From: Aspergillus flavus
Taxonomy: Eukaryota > Ascomycota > Eurotiomycetes > Eurotiales > Aspergillaceae
NCBI RefSeq assembly: GCF_009017415.1
Contig: NC_092407.1
Location: forward strand, 2,542,001-2,606,000
Length of the DNA: 64,000 bases
Direction of reading: 5' to 3'
A model generated the notes under the pieces. It made no database searches, was not told the DNA's origin, and saw nothing but the letters and a program-made list of their open reading frames with translations. The translations under genes were made by a program, and so were the position numbers. Of this stretch, positions 43,443 to 53,376 are shown one piece after another (the first letter of the stretch is position 1; each line of letters opens with the position of its first letter).

Positions 43443-44471
43443 TTATCCACTGCTTTCTCTAAGTTTTGCCAAAGCTGCCAATATACCATCACTCATTCCT
43501 TCCTGCTGAGCAGCTTTGTCCGGATGGACACGTTCAACGAGGCTGCCCTGAGACACCACATGCGCGACTTCTGATTCTGCTGCTAGTATTGCCTCTTCAT
43601 CCTCATCATGTGCATTCATTGAAGTTGACATTTCGGTGTTTCGACTCGTAGGTTCGTTGTTCTTTTGACTATTTAAGTCTTTTGCAGGTGCCGCTATTTT
43701 CTTCGATGCCTCCACCCTAAAGTCTTCTCTCACCGCATTACACCACTGCCGAACTTTCTTCTCACCCCAGCCGGGTACAGCGCTGATCTGTTCTGGCTGC
43801 GCGTTGATAGCATTTTGCAGACTTCCAAATGTGGAGATGAGACTCGCCGCATCGGACTTATTTATGCTTCTGGGAGCCGTTACAAACTCAACAAGTGACT
43901 CCTTATACGACTGCGCTTGCTGGGTGCGGATTGCAGTCGGTTGGGAGTTTTCGGAGGACTTGAATAATTCTAAATAGTGCGCAGCTTCAGGAGCGGACCA
44001 ACAAAGGGTCAGGGTGAGGTTGTTGATGATTGAGGTCTTGGATAGCTCCTTTAAACTGTCTTCATGGTTTGGGATGTCTACCATAATCAAGAGAATACGA
44101 AGCAGATACTTCCCTGCGAGGAGTCGGATTCGAGAATAGATGTATTCAGGATGTAAGCGGTGATATTTCAATGATAGGAAGAGAGCACAAGTAGTCGCCC
44201 CAACCACGTAATCAGCCGGGATATCGGCATATTCCCAGGGCAGAAGTTTGATATGATTCAATATTGGGTTGCCCTTTTGTCTCGTCGAAACAAGGATAGC
44301 TGAAGGGGTGCTTCTGCTTGGGAGGGCCTGCGGCTTTGGCTGCTGGATTTTTGAAGGCACCAGCCCTGCTGGTGTTCGTCTGGATGCAGAAGCCTCAGAT
44401 CTGGGCGTAGCACTTCCTTCTACATTTGAAGGAGAGTCTACCCCCGTACTTTCGCCGTACTCATTGACCAT
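43443..44471 (-). CDS. rad10: DNA repair protein Rad10/ERCC1
   Basis: The main exon gives 342 aa from the ATG at 44471. A Ser/Pro-rich N-terminus precedes the nuclease-like central domain (about 67-185): GNPILNHIKLLPWEYADIPADYVVG, LFLSLKYHRLHPEYIYSRI, RILLIMVDIPN and LTLCWSAPEAAHYLE, all characteristic of ERCC1/Rad10. A helix-hairpin-helix pair follows (about 205-245: DAASLISTFGSLQNAI, ISAVPGWGEKKVRQW). The last 95 residues form a charged fungal extension. Rad10 pairs with Rad1/XPF to cut 5' of lesions in nucleotide-excision repair and in single-strand annealing. The frame stays open upstream through PTAFEVPPLISPK to a CTAG acceptor near 44518, so a short 5' exon may exist. It is divergent from nop4. 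Confidence 0.9.
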   Translation of the reverse strand: MVNEYGESTGVDSPSNVEGSATPRSEASASRRTPAGLVPSKIQQPKPQALPSRSTPSAILVSTRQKGNPILNHIKLLPWEYADIPADYVVGATTCALFLSLKYHRLHPEYIYSRIRLLAGKYLLRILLIMVDIPNHEDSLKELSKTSIINNLTLTLCWSAPEAAHYLELFKSSENSQPTAIRTQQAQSYKESLVEFVTAPRSINKSDAASLISTFGSLQNAINAQPEQISAVPGWGEKKVRQWCNAVREDFRVEASKKIAAPAKDLNSQKNNEPTSRNTEMSTSMNAHDEDEEAILAAESEVAHVVSQGSLVERVHPDKAAQQEGMSDGILAALAKLRESSG

Positions 44472-44680
44472 GACTTTCGGACTGATCAAAGGCGGGACTT
44501 CAAAAGCGGTAGGTACTACTAGTCGTAGTCATCAACCCAATCACTATCTAATCGCAGTTGAGCCGAGCTCTCTTCACCGCCTAGACCCACTTTTATCTTC
44601 AAAACCATCACTGGGAATTTTCTGCCGCTGATTTTGATGCAAAGAACAGAAAAAAGAGAAAAGCAATCCAGATTGCAGTG
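44472..44680. promoter_or_regulatory. Divergent promoter between RAD10 and NOP4
   Basis: About 210 bp separates the two assigned start codons. It may include a short upstream exon of rad10. An A/G-rich patch (AGAAAAAAGAGAAAAG) lies just before the NOP4 start. No TATA box is seen. Confidence 0.4.
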
Positions 44681-46870
44681 ATGGCTGTAAGGGACGAAAC
44701 TAGCCATAAAACCCTCCCGGAAGGTAGAGGGAATTCTGAGGAGGTGGAAGCTGCTATGGATACTGCGAAAAATGACACAGTCCAGGAAGAATCGGTCTCC
44801 GACAAGCCTAGAAGAACTTTGTTCGTTCGATCTCTGCCCGCCTCTGTGACGACCGAGAAGTTGGTGGAATATTTTTCGCAGTCCTACGTTATCAAACACG
44901 CTTTGGTCGTCAATGATTCCGAGACAAAGCAGTCTAAGGGATATGGTTTTGTGACGTTTGCTGATGTTGACGATGCGAAAGCCGCTCTGGACGAATTTAA
45001 TGGATCCGTTTTCGATGGGAAAAAGATTAAAGTCGACTACGCCCAGCCTCGTCACCGTACAGTCGATGAGAATGCGGGGAAGAGTGTACCATCATCCGCA
45101 GCGCTTGAGGCTAAAAAACAGAGAGAGCAAGAGAGAGCTGCCACTCAGCCGCCCAAACTGATTGTTCGCAACTTGCCTTGGAGTATCAAGGAACCAGATG
45201 ACCTTGCGGTCCACTTCAGAAGTTTCGGGAAAATTAAATATGTTAATCTCCCAAAGAAGGGGAACAAACTTGCAGGATTTGGTTTTGTGGTACTGAGAGG
45301 AAAGAAGAACGCCGAGAAGGCACTGGAAGCTGTCAATGGAAAGGAGGTGGATGGGAGAACTTTGGCTGTTGATTGGGCCGTGGACAAGGCTGTCTGGGAG
45401 AATATACAGCAGGATAGCCAAGAGCAGGGAAATGGAGAGGAAGAAGAGTCAAGCGACGCTGAGATGGCAGATGACGCCGAGGCCGAATCAGGTGTTGATG
45501 ATGATGGAGACCTCCCCGAAGATGAAGATATGGATGAAATCGCTCAGAGTGACGAAGATGAAGACGAAGAGGAGGAAGAGGAGGAAGAGGAGGAAGAGGA
45601 AGAGAAAGAGGATGAAAGGACGGCCGCCACCGTCTTTATTCGGAACCTACCATTCACCTGTACAGATGAGACGCTCTACGAACATTTTACTCAGTTCGGA
45701 CCCTTGCGTTATGCACGTATCGTTGTCGACCCGGAAACCGAACGCCCTCGTGGTACAGGCTTCGTTTGCTTCTGGAAGGTTGAGGATGCAGCGGCGTGTG
45801 TGCGTGACGCTCCAAAACAACAAGATACTATTGCCCCAGAGAAGGAAAAGGCCAAGAAGGGCTCCATTGCATTCAAACATTCCGTCCTTCAGAACGAGAA
45901 CGCCGATCCAACTGGGCGTTATACCTTGGACGGCCGGGTGCTGCAGGTTTCCCGTGCTGTGAGTAAGTCACGAGCTACGCAACTCGCAGAGGAAGGTGTC
46001 TCACGGCGCCTTGTTCGTGATACTGACAAGCGTCGTCTGTATCTCCTGTCTGAGGGAACTATCCCCTCAGACTCCCCTCTGTACAAGAAGCTCTCACCAT
46101 CTGAGATTAAAATGAGAGAGGATAGCTTTAAACAGCGACAAAGTTTTATCAAGAAGAACCCAACGCTTCATCTTAGTTTGACGCGACTGTCCGTTCGAAA
46201 CGTGCCCCGCCATGTCACATCGAAGGATCTAAAGCAACTCGCTCGACAAGCCGTTGTTGGTTTCGCCCAGGATGTCTCGGCTGGCTTGCGCCAGCCCTTG
46301 TCCAGGGATGAGCTACAGCGTGCTTCGGAAGAGATGAAGGAAGCCGAGCAGCTCAGAAAGAAGAAAGGTCTTGGGGTTGTGAGACAAGCCAAGATCGTTT
46401 TCGAAGGACGGGATGGAAGTAAGGTCGAGGAGAACAGTGGCGCCGGAAGAAGCCGGGGTTATGGTTTCGTCGAGTATTTCACCCACCGGCATGCGTTGAT
46501 GGGACTCAGGTGGCTCAACTGCCATGCCGTCGAAGCCCCCGCAACCGGCTCCGAAGATGCTAAGGACAAGAAGAAACGACTCATTGTTGAATTCGCTCTT
46601 GAGAACGCGAATGTTGTCAAACGCCGCCAAGAGCAACAAGAAAAGATGCGCAATTTCAAGAAAGGAGGTCAGAAAAATGAGGACTCTTCTAAGAATGGCG
46701 GCTCCCAGAACAAAACACCACCGAAGGGCAATAAACGAAAGCGCTCCGAGAGCAACGGCGATCAAGGGCAGGGTGGAGCAGATACGGAAGAGCAGAACAA
46801 GATCGCCAAACGCAATCGTATCATCGCAAAGAAAAGAATGCAGCGGAGGACTCGGAAGGGAAAGGCGTAG
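44681..46870 (+). CDS. nop4: Nucleolar RRM protein Nop4 (RBM28 family)
   Basis: An intronless frame of 729 aa from the ATG at 44681. Four RRMs are recognisable. RRM1 is about 45-120 (TLFVRSLPASVTTEKL; SKGYGFVTF). RRM2 is about 160-235 (KLIVRNLPWSIKEPDDL; LAGFGFVVL). RRM3 is about 315-420 (TVFIRNLPFTCTDETLYEHF; RGTGFVCFW). RRM4 is about 505-640 (LSVRNVPRHVTSKDL; SRGYGFVEYF). Between RRM2 and RRM3 lies a long Asp/Glu tract, and the C-terminus is Lys/Arg-rich with KRKR and RRTRKGKA. Nop4 is required for 27S pre-rRNA maturation and 60S subunit formation in the nucleolus. The length and four-RRM layout match the family. Confidence 0.93.
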   Translation: MAVRDETSHKTLPEGRGNSEEVEAAMDTAKNDTVQEESVSDKPRRTLFVRSLPASVTTEKLVEYFSQSYVIKHALVVNDSETKQSKGYGFVTFADVDDAKAALDEFNGSVFDGKKIKVDYAQPRHRTVDENAGKSVPSSAALEAKKQREQERAATQPPKLIVRNLPWSIKEPDDLAVHFRSFGKIKYVNLPKKGNKLAGFGFVVLRGKKNAEKALEAVNGKEVDGRTLAVDWAVDKAVWENIQQDSQEQGNGEEEESSDAEMADDAEAESGVDDDGDLPEDEDMDEIAQSDEDEDEEEEEEEEEEEEEKEDERTAATVFIRNLPFTCTDETLYEHFTQFGPLRYARIVVDPETERPRGTGFVCFWKVEDAAACVRDAPKQQDTIAPEKEKAKKGSIAFKHSVLQNENADPTGRYTLDGRVLQVSRAVSKSRATQLAEEGVSRRLVRDTDKRRLYLLSEGTIPSDSPLYKKLSPSEIKMREDSFKQRQSFIKKNPTLHLSLTRLSVRNVPRHVTSKDLKQLARQAVVGFAQDVSAGLRQPLSRDELQRASEEMKEAEQLRKKKGLGVVRQAKIVFEGRDGSKVEENSGAGRSRGYGFVEYFTHRHALMGLRWLNCHAVEAPATGSEDAKDKKKRLIVEFALENANVVKRRQEQQEKMRNFKKGGQKNEDSSKNGGSQNKTPPKGNKRKRSESNGDQGQGGADTEEQNKIAKRNRIIAKKRMQRRTRKGKA

Positions 46871-47104
46871 CTGGGGGTTCAAAAGTTATATCTGGCTAAT
46901 ATTGTACACAACATTTGATTTATAATTACTCGTGCTTCAGTTTTAGACATGGTTTACCTTGAAAGAAGCGGAAAGCATCTGTGATGCTCCATAAACATCT
47001 GAAATGAAAATAGCTCAAATCCCATGGGTATAGTACTTATTCCAAGGTGTAACGATAACTGATTCCGCATCACCCGCTTGCGACCTCCTCGCTTGCCCTT
47101 GATA

Positions 47105-47616
47105 TCAATAGTTTGTAGCGTCTTTCACCTTTCCAACAATATTATACCTTTTGCTGAAGAACGTGAACCACTCATCTAAAACCGTCTTTTCCTTATCTTC
47201 GAGATCGTCCCACTTAGGTCTACAGTCCTCCGGTTTCAGAGATGAGCAGGCCAGGGCTCGGGAAGAATCCTTTCCTGCAAAGACTGCAACTTGTCAGAGT
47301 AGATCCTGACTGCTGGAGGGACGGAGATAACCTACCACGATACGAACCATTCGGGCCATAAGCTGGGTTTTTGGATACGTCGAAAACGATACCCTTGATG
47401 GCTACCCAAGTCGGACGGTTGGGATCCGTACCTAGTGGTGAGATTGTCCTCCGTCAGCTTGGTATCCCGGCGAGAGTGTAGATAAACATTGGCGTACTCG
47501 GCCTCGACTGGGAGAGAAAACGTACCGTCGCACTTTGACAATTCCTCCACGGTGATCGGATCATCCTTGGGGTCTTCGAGTTGAACAGGTACCTTGGGCG
47601 CGAAGCGTTCAGACAT
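47105..47616 (-). CDS. dap1: Dap1/MAPR cytochrome-b5-like heme-binding protein
   Basis: Three exons, 47526-47616, 47336-47431 and 47105-47283, give 121 aa. The cytochrome-b5-like fold is seen in ITVEELSKCDG, then PTWVAIKGIVFDVSKNPAYG, then SYRVFAGKDSSRALACSSL, followed by LDEWFTFFSKRYNIVGKV. This is the membrane-associated progesterone receptor (MAPR)/Dap1 pattern, where heme is held by a Tyr rather than the two His of true cytochrome b5. The Tyr in NPAYGP or GSYRVF is the candidate ligand. Dap1 supports P450 enzymes of sterol synthesis (Erg11) and damage resistance. There is no N-terminal membrane anchor, unlike the mammalian form. It is convergent with nop4. Confidence 0.92.
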
Positions 47617-48167
47617 ATTGATACAGTTTTCAAGACAAATTCGTATCTTTCAATGTGGATCAAGAATGGATCAGAAGCTGTTATATGTTTTTCGGTGTCG
47701 GAAAGTCGTTAGAATTCGGACCGACACAAAACGCGGGGCTGTTCGGCGGGGGGGTAGTAATTCGACGCAAAGACCAAGCCAACCGTGGGTCTGACCGTGA
47801 TTCAATTCGAATTATGTTCAAGATAGAATTGCGATGTGATTGGCTGACAATAAGGGTTTGTACTGTTATGGATCAGTTTTCAAAGTAGAGTTCGGCAATA
47901 GATTGATTTCATCTCGATATGCACGTTCAAAGCTTTTTGGATTTAATTTATTTTTATTTTTAAGAAAAGTCACTGGTCACTGGAACTGTCGCGTGGTCCA
48001 ACTGACGTCAACCGCCACCAACCCCTGCCCGTCAAACCATATAAGTAAAAGACTGGCTCTAAGCTAACTCTTCTGATCACTCCCAAGATCTAAAATACTT
48101 TCAACAACCCTATTTGCAGCTACTATCTAATCAAACCTGCTCTACGGTGAAGATTGGTACGCTGAGA

Positions 48168-48410
48168 ATGTCTTCTTCACTGCAAGAACCTCAAGGGAGC
48201 CCGCAAAGCCAAAGCCCTCCCGAAAACACCAGGGGATCCTGTGGAGCGAGCACTATCGAGCGTGATATGTCGCATTATCTTTATTTTGAAGATAACGATT
48301 GCTTCTTCCCGCCAACCGAGCTGGGTCAGAAACCACCAAGGCAGGGCGAGGGACGGGAACCAAGGCAATCGCGGATGGATGTGGAACAACCGCGAGTCCC
48401 AGAGGAATGA
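48168..48410 (+). CDS. Possible small hypothetical protein
   Basis: An 80-codon frame starting at ATG 48168 (MSSSLQEPQGSPQSQSPPEN), with another in-frame ATG at 48114. It is polar and Pro/Gln/Ser-rich, with one YLYFEDNDCFFPP segment. A TATAAGTAAAAG box at about 48038 and a C/A-rich leader make expression plausible. I do not recognise any family, and codon bias is weak, so this may not be a gene. Confidence 0.3.
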   Translation: MSSSLQEPQGSPQSQSPPENTRGSCGASTIERDMSHYLYFEDNDCFFPPTELGQKPPRQGEGREPRQSRMDVEQPRVPEE

Positions 48411-49762
48411 GGGCCGAAGCATTTGTTTCAAAGGTTTGAGGCTTGAAATATCCGGGTAAAATGTAATAGCTAATTCACTGATTAAGGACTGCCGAAGAGT
48501 CATTCATACTGCTCTATGGCTCAACCCAAGGATATCTAAATAATTAGGCTGTACCTTTCATAGTCGAAGGCCAATTCATACTACAGTATTACAATTTACG
48601 GGTAGTACTTATAGCGGTATGGTGTTCAATTGTCCCAAGATTCCTTAAATTACTACCTAGTAACCCTAACACAACTATGAGCACTTGTCTGCTCTTCATT
48701 TTTTGCTTGGCAAGGGAATCCACCAACAAATGTCAACTGTAGGTAAAGGAAGTTTTCAATTCACGATACAGTAGCATGTGAATCCATGATTTAGAAGACG
48801 CTACCGGAAGAATCCATAATTGCAAGCCAAGTGGAGCCTCTTCTCTTAGTTAATTGTTAGAGCGTAGCCTGATCAATTCCCTTTATCTTGCAGAATTTCT
48901 TCCCAAACAACGACGAAGATTCATCTCTAGGGTAACTTTATAAGTAAGACTAGCTAATACCCCCGCTAGATCTATCAAACGGGCATGTACATTGTACATT
49001 GACTGACAAGCAGGGAGTGAGACGTTGAGATGTGCCCCTCCAGTAATGCGCCCCACGCGGGTTGCATTCCAACATACCTAATATGGTTTAAGTTAGTCCG
49101 TCACGGTGGGACATAATTTCCACATTGGAATCTGATTTTACTCCGTAGACACTTCCATGACTGCCCCTCCTCCCCCATGGGACATTGGGAGAGGATCCCC
49201 TGTATGGATTCCTTTATCCTCTTTGTGTTACTCGAAAGATGGGCGACCACGAAACCATGATCATGATTCCAGGGACTGACGCAAGGGCTGATGATTCAGC
49301 CACCTACGGAGTAGATCAGAAAAGAGAGTGTGCGCTTGCTCCCTAGAATCCCATTAACCTCGGATGGTGCGCATCTGTCCGCTCTTGTGGGGATCCCCCC
49401 GGTAGGTGAGCTTCTACCGTATTTTCGCCGAACGGTGATTTGCTCACGAGAACCTTTCATACTCACTACTGCACGTCTGGATCTTATTGGTTTTTTGTTC
49501 CTTCTTTTTTTTTTTTCTTTTTTCTTTTCTTTTTTTTCTCATTCCCACAAAAGTCGGGTATGATACTACGGTGATACCATGATCATTTGCCCGGCTCAGC
49601 TAGTTTGCAAAATTTCTCACTCACGCCTGCTTCTTTAACCGCCTGGTTTTTTTTGCGTCTCCCTATTTTCTCTTCAGTTCTCCTTATATACAACCTATCC
49701 CATCTTTAACATTGCAACCCCACTTAAACATTGACAACCCTGAGGGCCAGTAGTAATTGGCT
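48411..49762. other. Intergenic, permease promoter, no gene assigned
   Basis: A 1.35 kb spacer. It includes a T/C-rich block (about 49495-49540), and a TTATATAC box near 49684 about 75 bp before the permease start. A telomere-like TAACCCTAAC decamer lies at about 48661. Nothing coding was recognised. Confidence 0.45.
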
Positions 49763-52310
49763 ATGGTCAATTCCAATTCAGATCCTGAGCGTGCCCAGGG
49801 GCCTGTCGCAACTTCCCTCCACTATGGAGAACTTTCCTCTTTATCGGCGGACAAGCTGACGAGGCGGATGGGCGTTTCAATGGATATCCCTGAAAAGAAC
49901 CCCGCGATGAACCGCAGTGAAGAGTCACTCGATGCCGGGTTCAACACACTTACCAAAGATGGCACGCATCGATTTCTTAAGTCACGTCATATCCAGTTGA
50001 TCGGTATCGGAGGCACAATTGGTACAGCGCTTTACGTCCAGATTGGCCAAAGTCTGCTTAATGGTGGTCCCGCCAGTTTATTTCTGGCATTCACAATATG
50101 GTTAGTCCTCATAACCCTGCTGATGTACTCTTCTACCTGTCGTCATGGCTTGCATCGATTGGGGTTACTGTGTCTCAAAGAACCTTAAATATTGGTGAGT
50201 CTATACGGGCAGCGAAGAACCGAATATTACTTCTCGTTTGAGATTCCAGTTTGCAAATGGAAGAGATGCAGCGCCAATGAATATAAAGCAAAAGCATAAA
50301 AAAACCGCTCCACAGATCCTGAAACCATCATGACATGCAGCGCGGTTTTTGAAGAGACAAACAGAGCCCAGACCCTATATTCTTTCCCATACAAGTCCCC
50401 TTTGTTCCTTCTATATATGGGGCCGTGGAGTCTTATACATCTCTTTTCTTAGGTGCTCCGTCATTTTAGCTATAACTGTTTGTACGAACTCCCACCCCCC
50501 AAAGCTCCGAAATCCTTGCCTTTCTTCGATATTGCCGCCAGCAGCACTTTCCTCCCAATGCAGTCCTCTCGGTGGATGGCTATAGGTCTCCATAAGCGCC
50601 AAAAGTCCCCATGTGCCCATGTCCATAGAATCCACCGGTTTTCACATTCCCATCTTTCCGTTGCGGCCATGCTGGTCTACCCTAATGCGATCTCTCTTTT
50701 ATGCCCTCAGTTATGTAGCTTTTACTGAAAAACAGGAACTCTTAGGTCTGGCTGAGATGGTTGTATACCTTCCCGTCTCCTCTCCTTTCATCCACTTTGC
50801 TGGCCGCTATGTCGACGAAGCCTTTGGGGTAGCAGCCGGCTGGAATTTCTTTGTCTTCGAAGCTGTGCAGGTGCCATTCGAAATCACCGCATGTAGTATG
50901 ATCATCCACTACTGGAGCGATGTGGTACCAACAGTTGCAATCATAGTCATTGTGCTTGTGCTCTATGCGTGCGTCATTCCTCGTGCGATTAGAGGCGGCC
51001 CCGTGAAACTTGGATTCTAACCCATCAAATAGATTCCTGAATGTCTTCGCCGTAAACTATTACGGTGAAGCCGAGTTTTGGCTTGCTCTGGGAAAAGTCT
51101 TACTCAGTATAGGTCTGATAATTTTCACATTTGTTGCAATGTTGGGTGGCAATCCCCAAAAGGACCGATTTGGGTTTCGCTATTGGCAAGAGCCTGGTTC
51201 ATTTGCAGAGTATTACAAAACGGGAGACCTTGGGCGATGGTTAGGATTTCTTGCTTGCTTGATCAAGGCGAGTTTTACCATTGCGGGTCCCGACTATGTG
51301 TCAATGGCCGCTGGAGAAACGGAGAATCCACGAAAGGTCTTGCCGAAAGCATACAATGGCGTCTTCTACCGACTCACGTCATTCTTCGTTCTAGGAGCCT
51401 TGTGCGTGGGTATTTTGGTCCCCTATAATGACCCGACCATGGTCAATGCATTCGAAAAGGACCTACCTGGCGCGGCTGCATCACCCTATGTCATTGCGAT
51501 GGACAGACTGGGTATTCCGGTTCTACCGCATATTGTCAATGCCATGGTCCTCGGAGCCGCCTTCAGTGCAGGAAACAGCTACGTCTATTGCGCCAGCAGA
51601 TGCCTGTATGGACTTGCGCTGGACAACAAAGCGCCGAGAATCTTCAGGAAATGCACGAAGAATGGCGTCCCCATCTACTGTGTGGGCCTTGTCCTGCTGA
51701 TTGCGCTGCTTGCCTTCCTGCAAGTCTCCAACAGCGCATCGGTTGTGCTCAATTGGTTTATCAACCTGGTAGGTCACCCCATAAACTACCTCGAGGCAAG
51801 CGGCTAAGTCGTGCATCAGGTTACTGCATCGCAATTGATTAATTTCTCTGTCGTTACATTTTCCTATACCCGCTTCAGGAAGGCGCTCATCACGCAAAAC
51901 GTTCCCCGCAGTTCTCTCCCGTATCAAAGTCTCGGTCAGCCTTACGTTGCATATGCGGCCCTGGTCTGTACGGTGGTCATGGCGTTTGTGGGTGGGTATG
52001 AAGTCTTTTTACCTGGAAAATGGGATATTCCCACCTTTTTCTTCTCATACACCATGATTGGGGTATTCCCAATCATTTTCTTTGGGTGGAAGCTTTGGCA
52101 CAAAACCCAGATTCGAAAACCTGAAGAAATTGATCTGAAGACCGGACTCGATGAAATTGAGGAGTATGAAAGAAATCATGTGCCGTTGCCTGCGAGGTAT
52201 GTGCTATCCAGACTTTCTGAAGTATTTCCCTCCCCGCTATGCTTCTTTGCACGGCTAAGCATCCTCATAGCAATATATTCTCGAGGTTTGCCGATTGGAT
52301 TTTCGGCTAA
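49763..52310 (+). CDS. Amino-acid permease, Dip5/AgtA (dicarboxylic amino acid) type
   Basis: Six exons, 49763-50100, 50453-50481 (29 nt), 50746-50968, 51033-51768, 51820-52196 and 52271-52310, give 580 aa. The signature SRHIQLIGIGGTIGTALYVQ starts the first membrane helix (about 75). CLAEMVVYLPVSSPFIHFAG, AGWNFFVFEAVQVPFE, ASFTIAGPDYVSMAAGETEN and AFSAGNSYVYCASRCLYGLA follow, with about 12 helices in all. The closest pattern is the fungal AgtA/Dip5 subgroup, proton symporters for glutamate and aspartate; exact specificity is inferred. The last exon supplies NIFSRFADWIFG before the stop. The first two introns (352 and 264 nt) are unusually long for this genome, and the microexon between them is required to keep frame. 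Confidence 0.9.
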
Positions 52311-52585
52311 GGCTGTGTACATGCACCTCTGTTTTTGGGTGGCCTGTTGTCTAGGAACTCCAGCTGTACGGCATTACGAATTGAACGGTGTAACATCAAT
52401 ATATCTGAGCAGCTCTCGTCGTAAAACTCATTAAACCTGTAACTGTATGTGAAACCTAAAATGTGTTGAGTTATTATACATAAGCAATCAATCTATAAAT
52501 CAGAGAATGGTTCCCCGGCACCAAAAGCATAAGTCCATAACCCCTACTCTTTTAGAACTAGCGACCTTCTCACAGCTCCCTGCGC

Positions 52586-53119
52586 CTAATTGCTATCTTC
52601 CTGCGCACCCTGAGCAGCCTTCAGTGCCTCCATCCGTTGCTTGTTTCTCTTTCCTAGCACCCGCAACGTATTCTTCTTCTCAATCTCCGTCATCTGCGCC
52701 CAGTTCGCGATGCGGGATAACGTCCCATCCTGGTTGACCACTAACGGACCCAAGTGATCCAATTTCACCGTCGACCCATCACCGCTGACATCAAGCTGCT
52801 GTGTCTGATCGGCGCTGCTGGCGTCGGGAAGAGCGAGGTACTGCTCTGGTTTCTTTTCGGTGGTGGAGTCGGTAGCGACATTCTCGGGTTGTTGATGTTG
52901 TTGTTGGGGGGTTTGCTCGGTGGACGATGACATTGTAGAGTAGGATTTTTCTTGATACAGATTGGAGGGACACTGGGGGTAGGCAATCGGTGTACGGGCT
53001 AGTCTTTGTGAGAGGATTGCCGTAGGTGCGATTGTGGTTGAAGCGCGCGTCGGGATTGTCAGGAGTGGGTTTAGGATGAGATTTAGTAATGTTGTGCGCG
53101 TTAAAATGGATTTGTGCAT
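52586..53119 (-). CDS. Conserved fungal small protein, possibly mitochondrial
   Basis: An intronless frame of 177 aa. Residues 1-62 are rich in Arg, Thr, Leu and Ser with no acidic residue before Glu57, like a mitochondrial presequence. An internal ATG at residue 63 (MSSSTEQ) could give a 115-aa cytosolic form. The C-terminal 70 residues carry the conserved part: DGSTVKLDHLGPLVVNQDG, then TLSRIANWAQMTEIEKKNTL and RVLGKRNKQR. I recognise that block from other filamentous fungi but know no function. Pro/Gln-rich linker sequence joins the two halves. It is convergent with the permease gene, 275 bp apart. Confidence 0.7.
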   Translation of the reverse strand: MHKSILTRTTLLNLILNPLLTIPTRASTTIAPTAILSQRLARTPIAYPQCPSNLYQEKSYSTMSSSTEQTPQQQHQQPENVATDSTTEKKPEQYLALPDASSADQTQQLDVSGDGSTVKLDHLGPLVVNQDGTLSRIANWAQMTEIEKKNTLRVLGKRNKQRMEALKAAQGAQEDSN

Positions 53120-53376
53120 GTCTTCTATCTAGGCTGGGTTTCCTGTTCCTGGAGGTGGGTAGATTGTGTGTGTCGGTGGATTTGGTGGTGCGGGAGTTCG
53201 GTGGGACTGACGGAGGATTCTAGAACGATCATTCGAACTTGCTTGTTGGTGTTTTTGGTGGTTTGACGTTGCCTTGTGATATATCTCCAACTTGTACTTC
53301 TCTACCTATTTACATGTGTAGTGATTCTCTAGTTGGTAGAATTGATTGTATTATATGAAGACTATTTACTTTGAAT

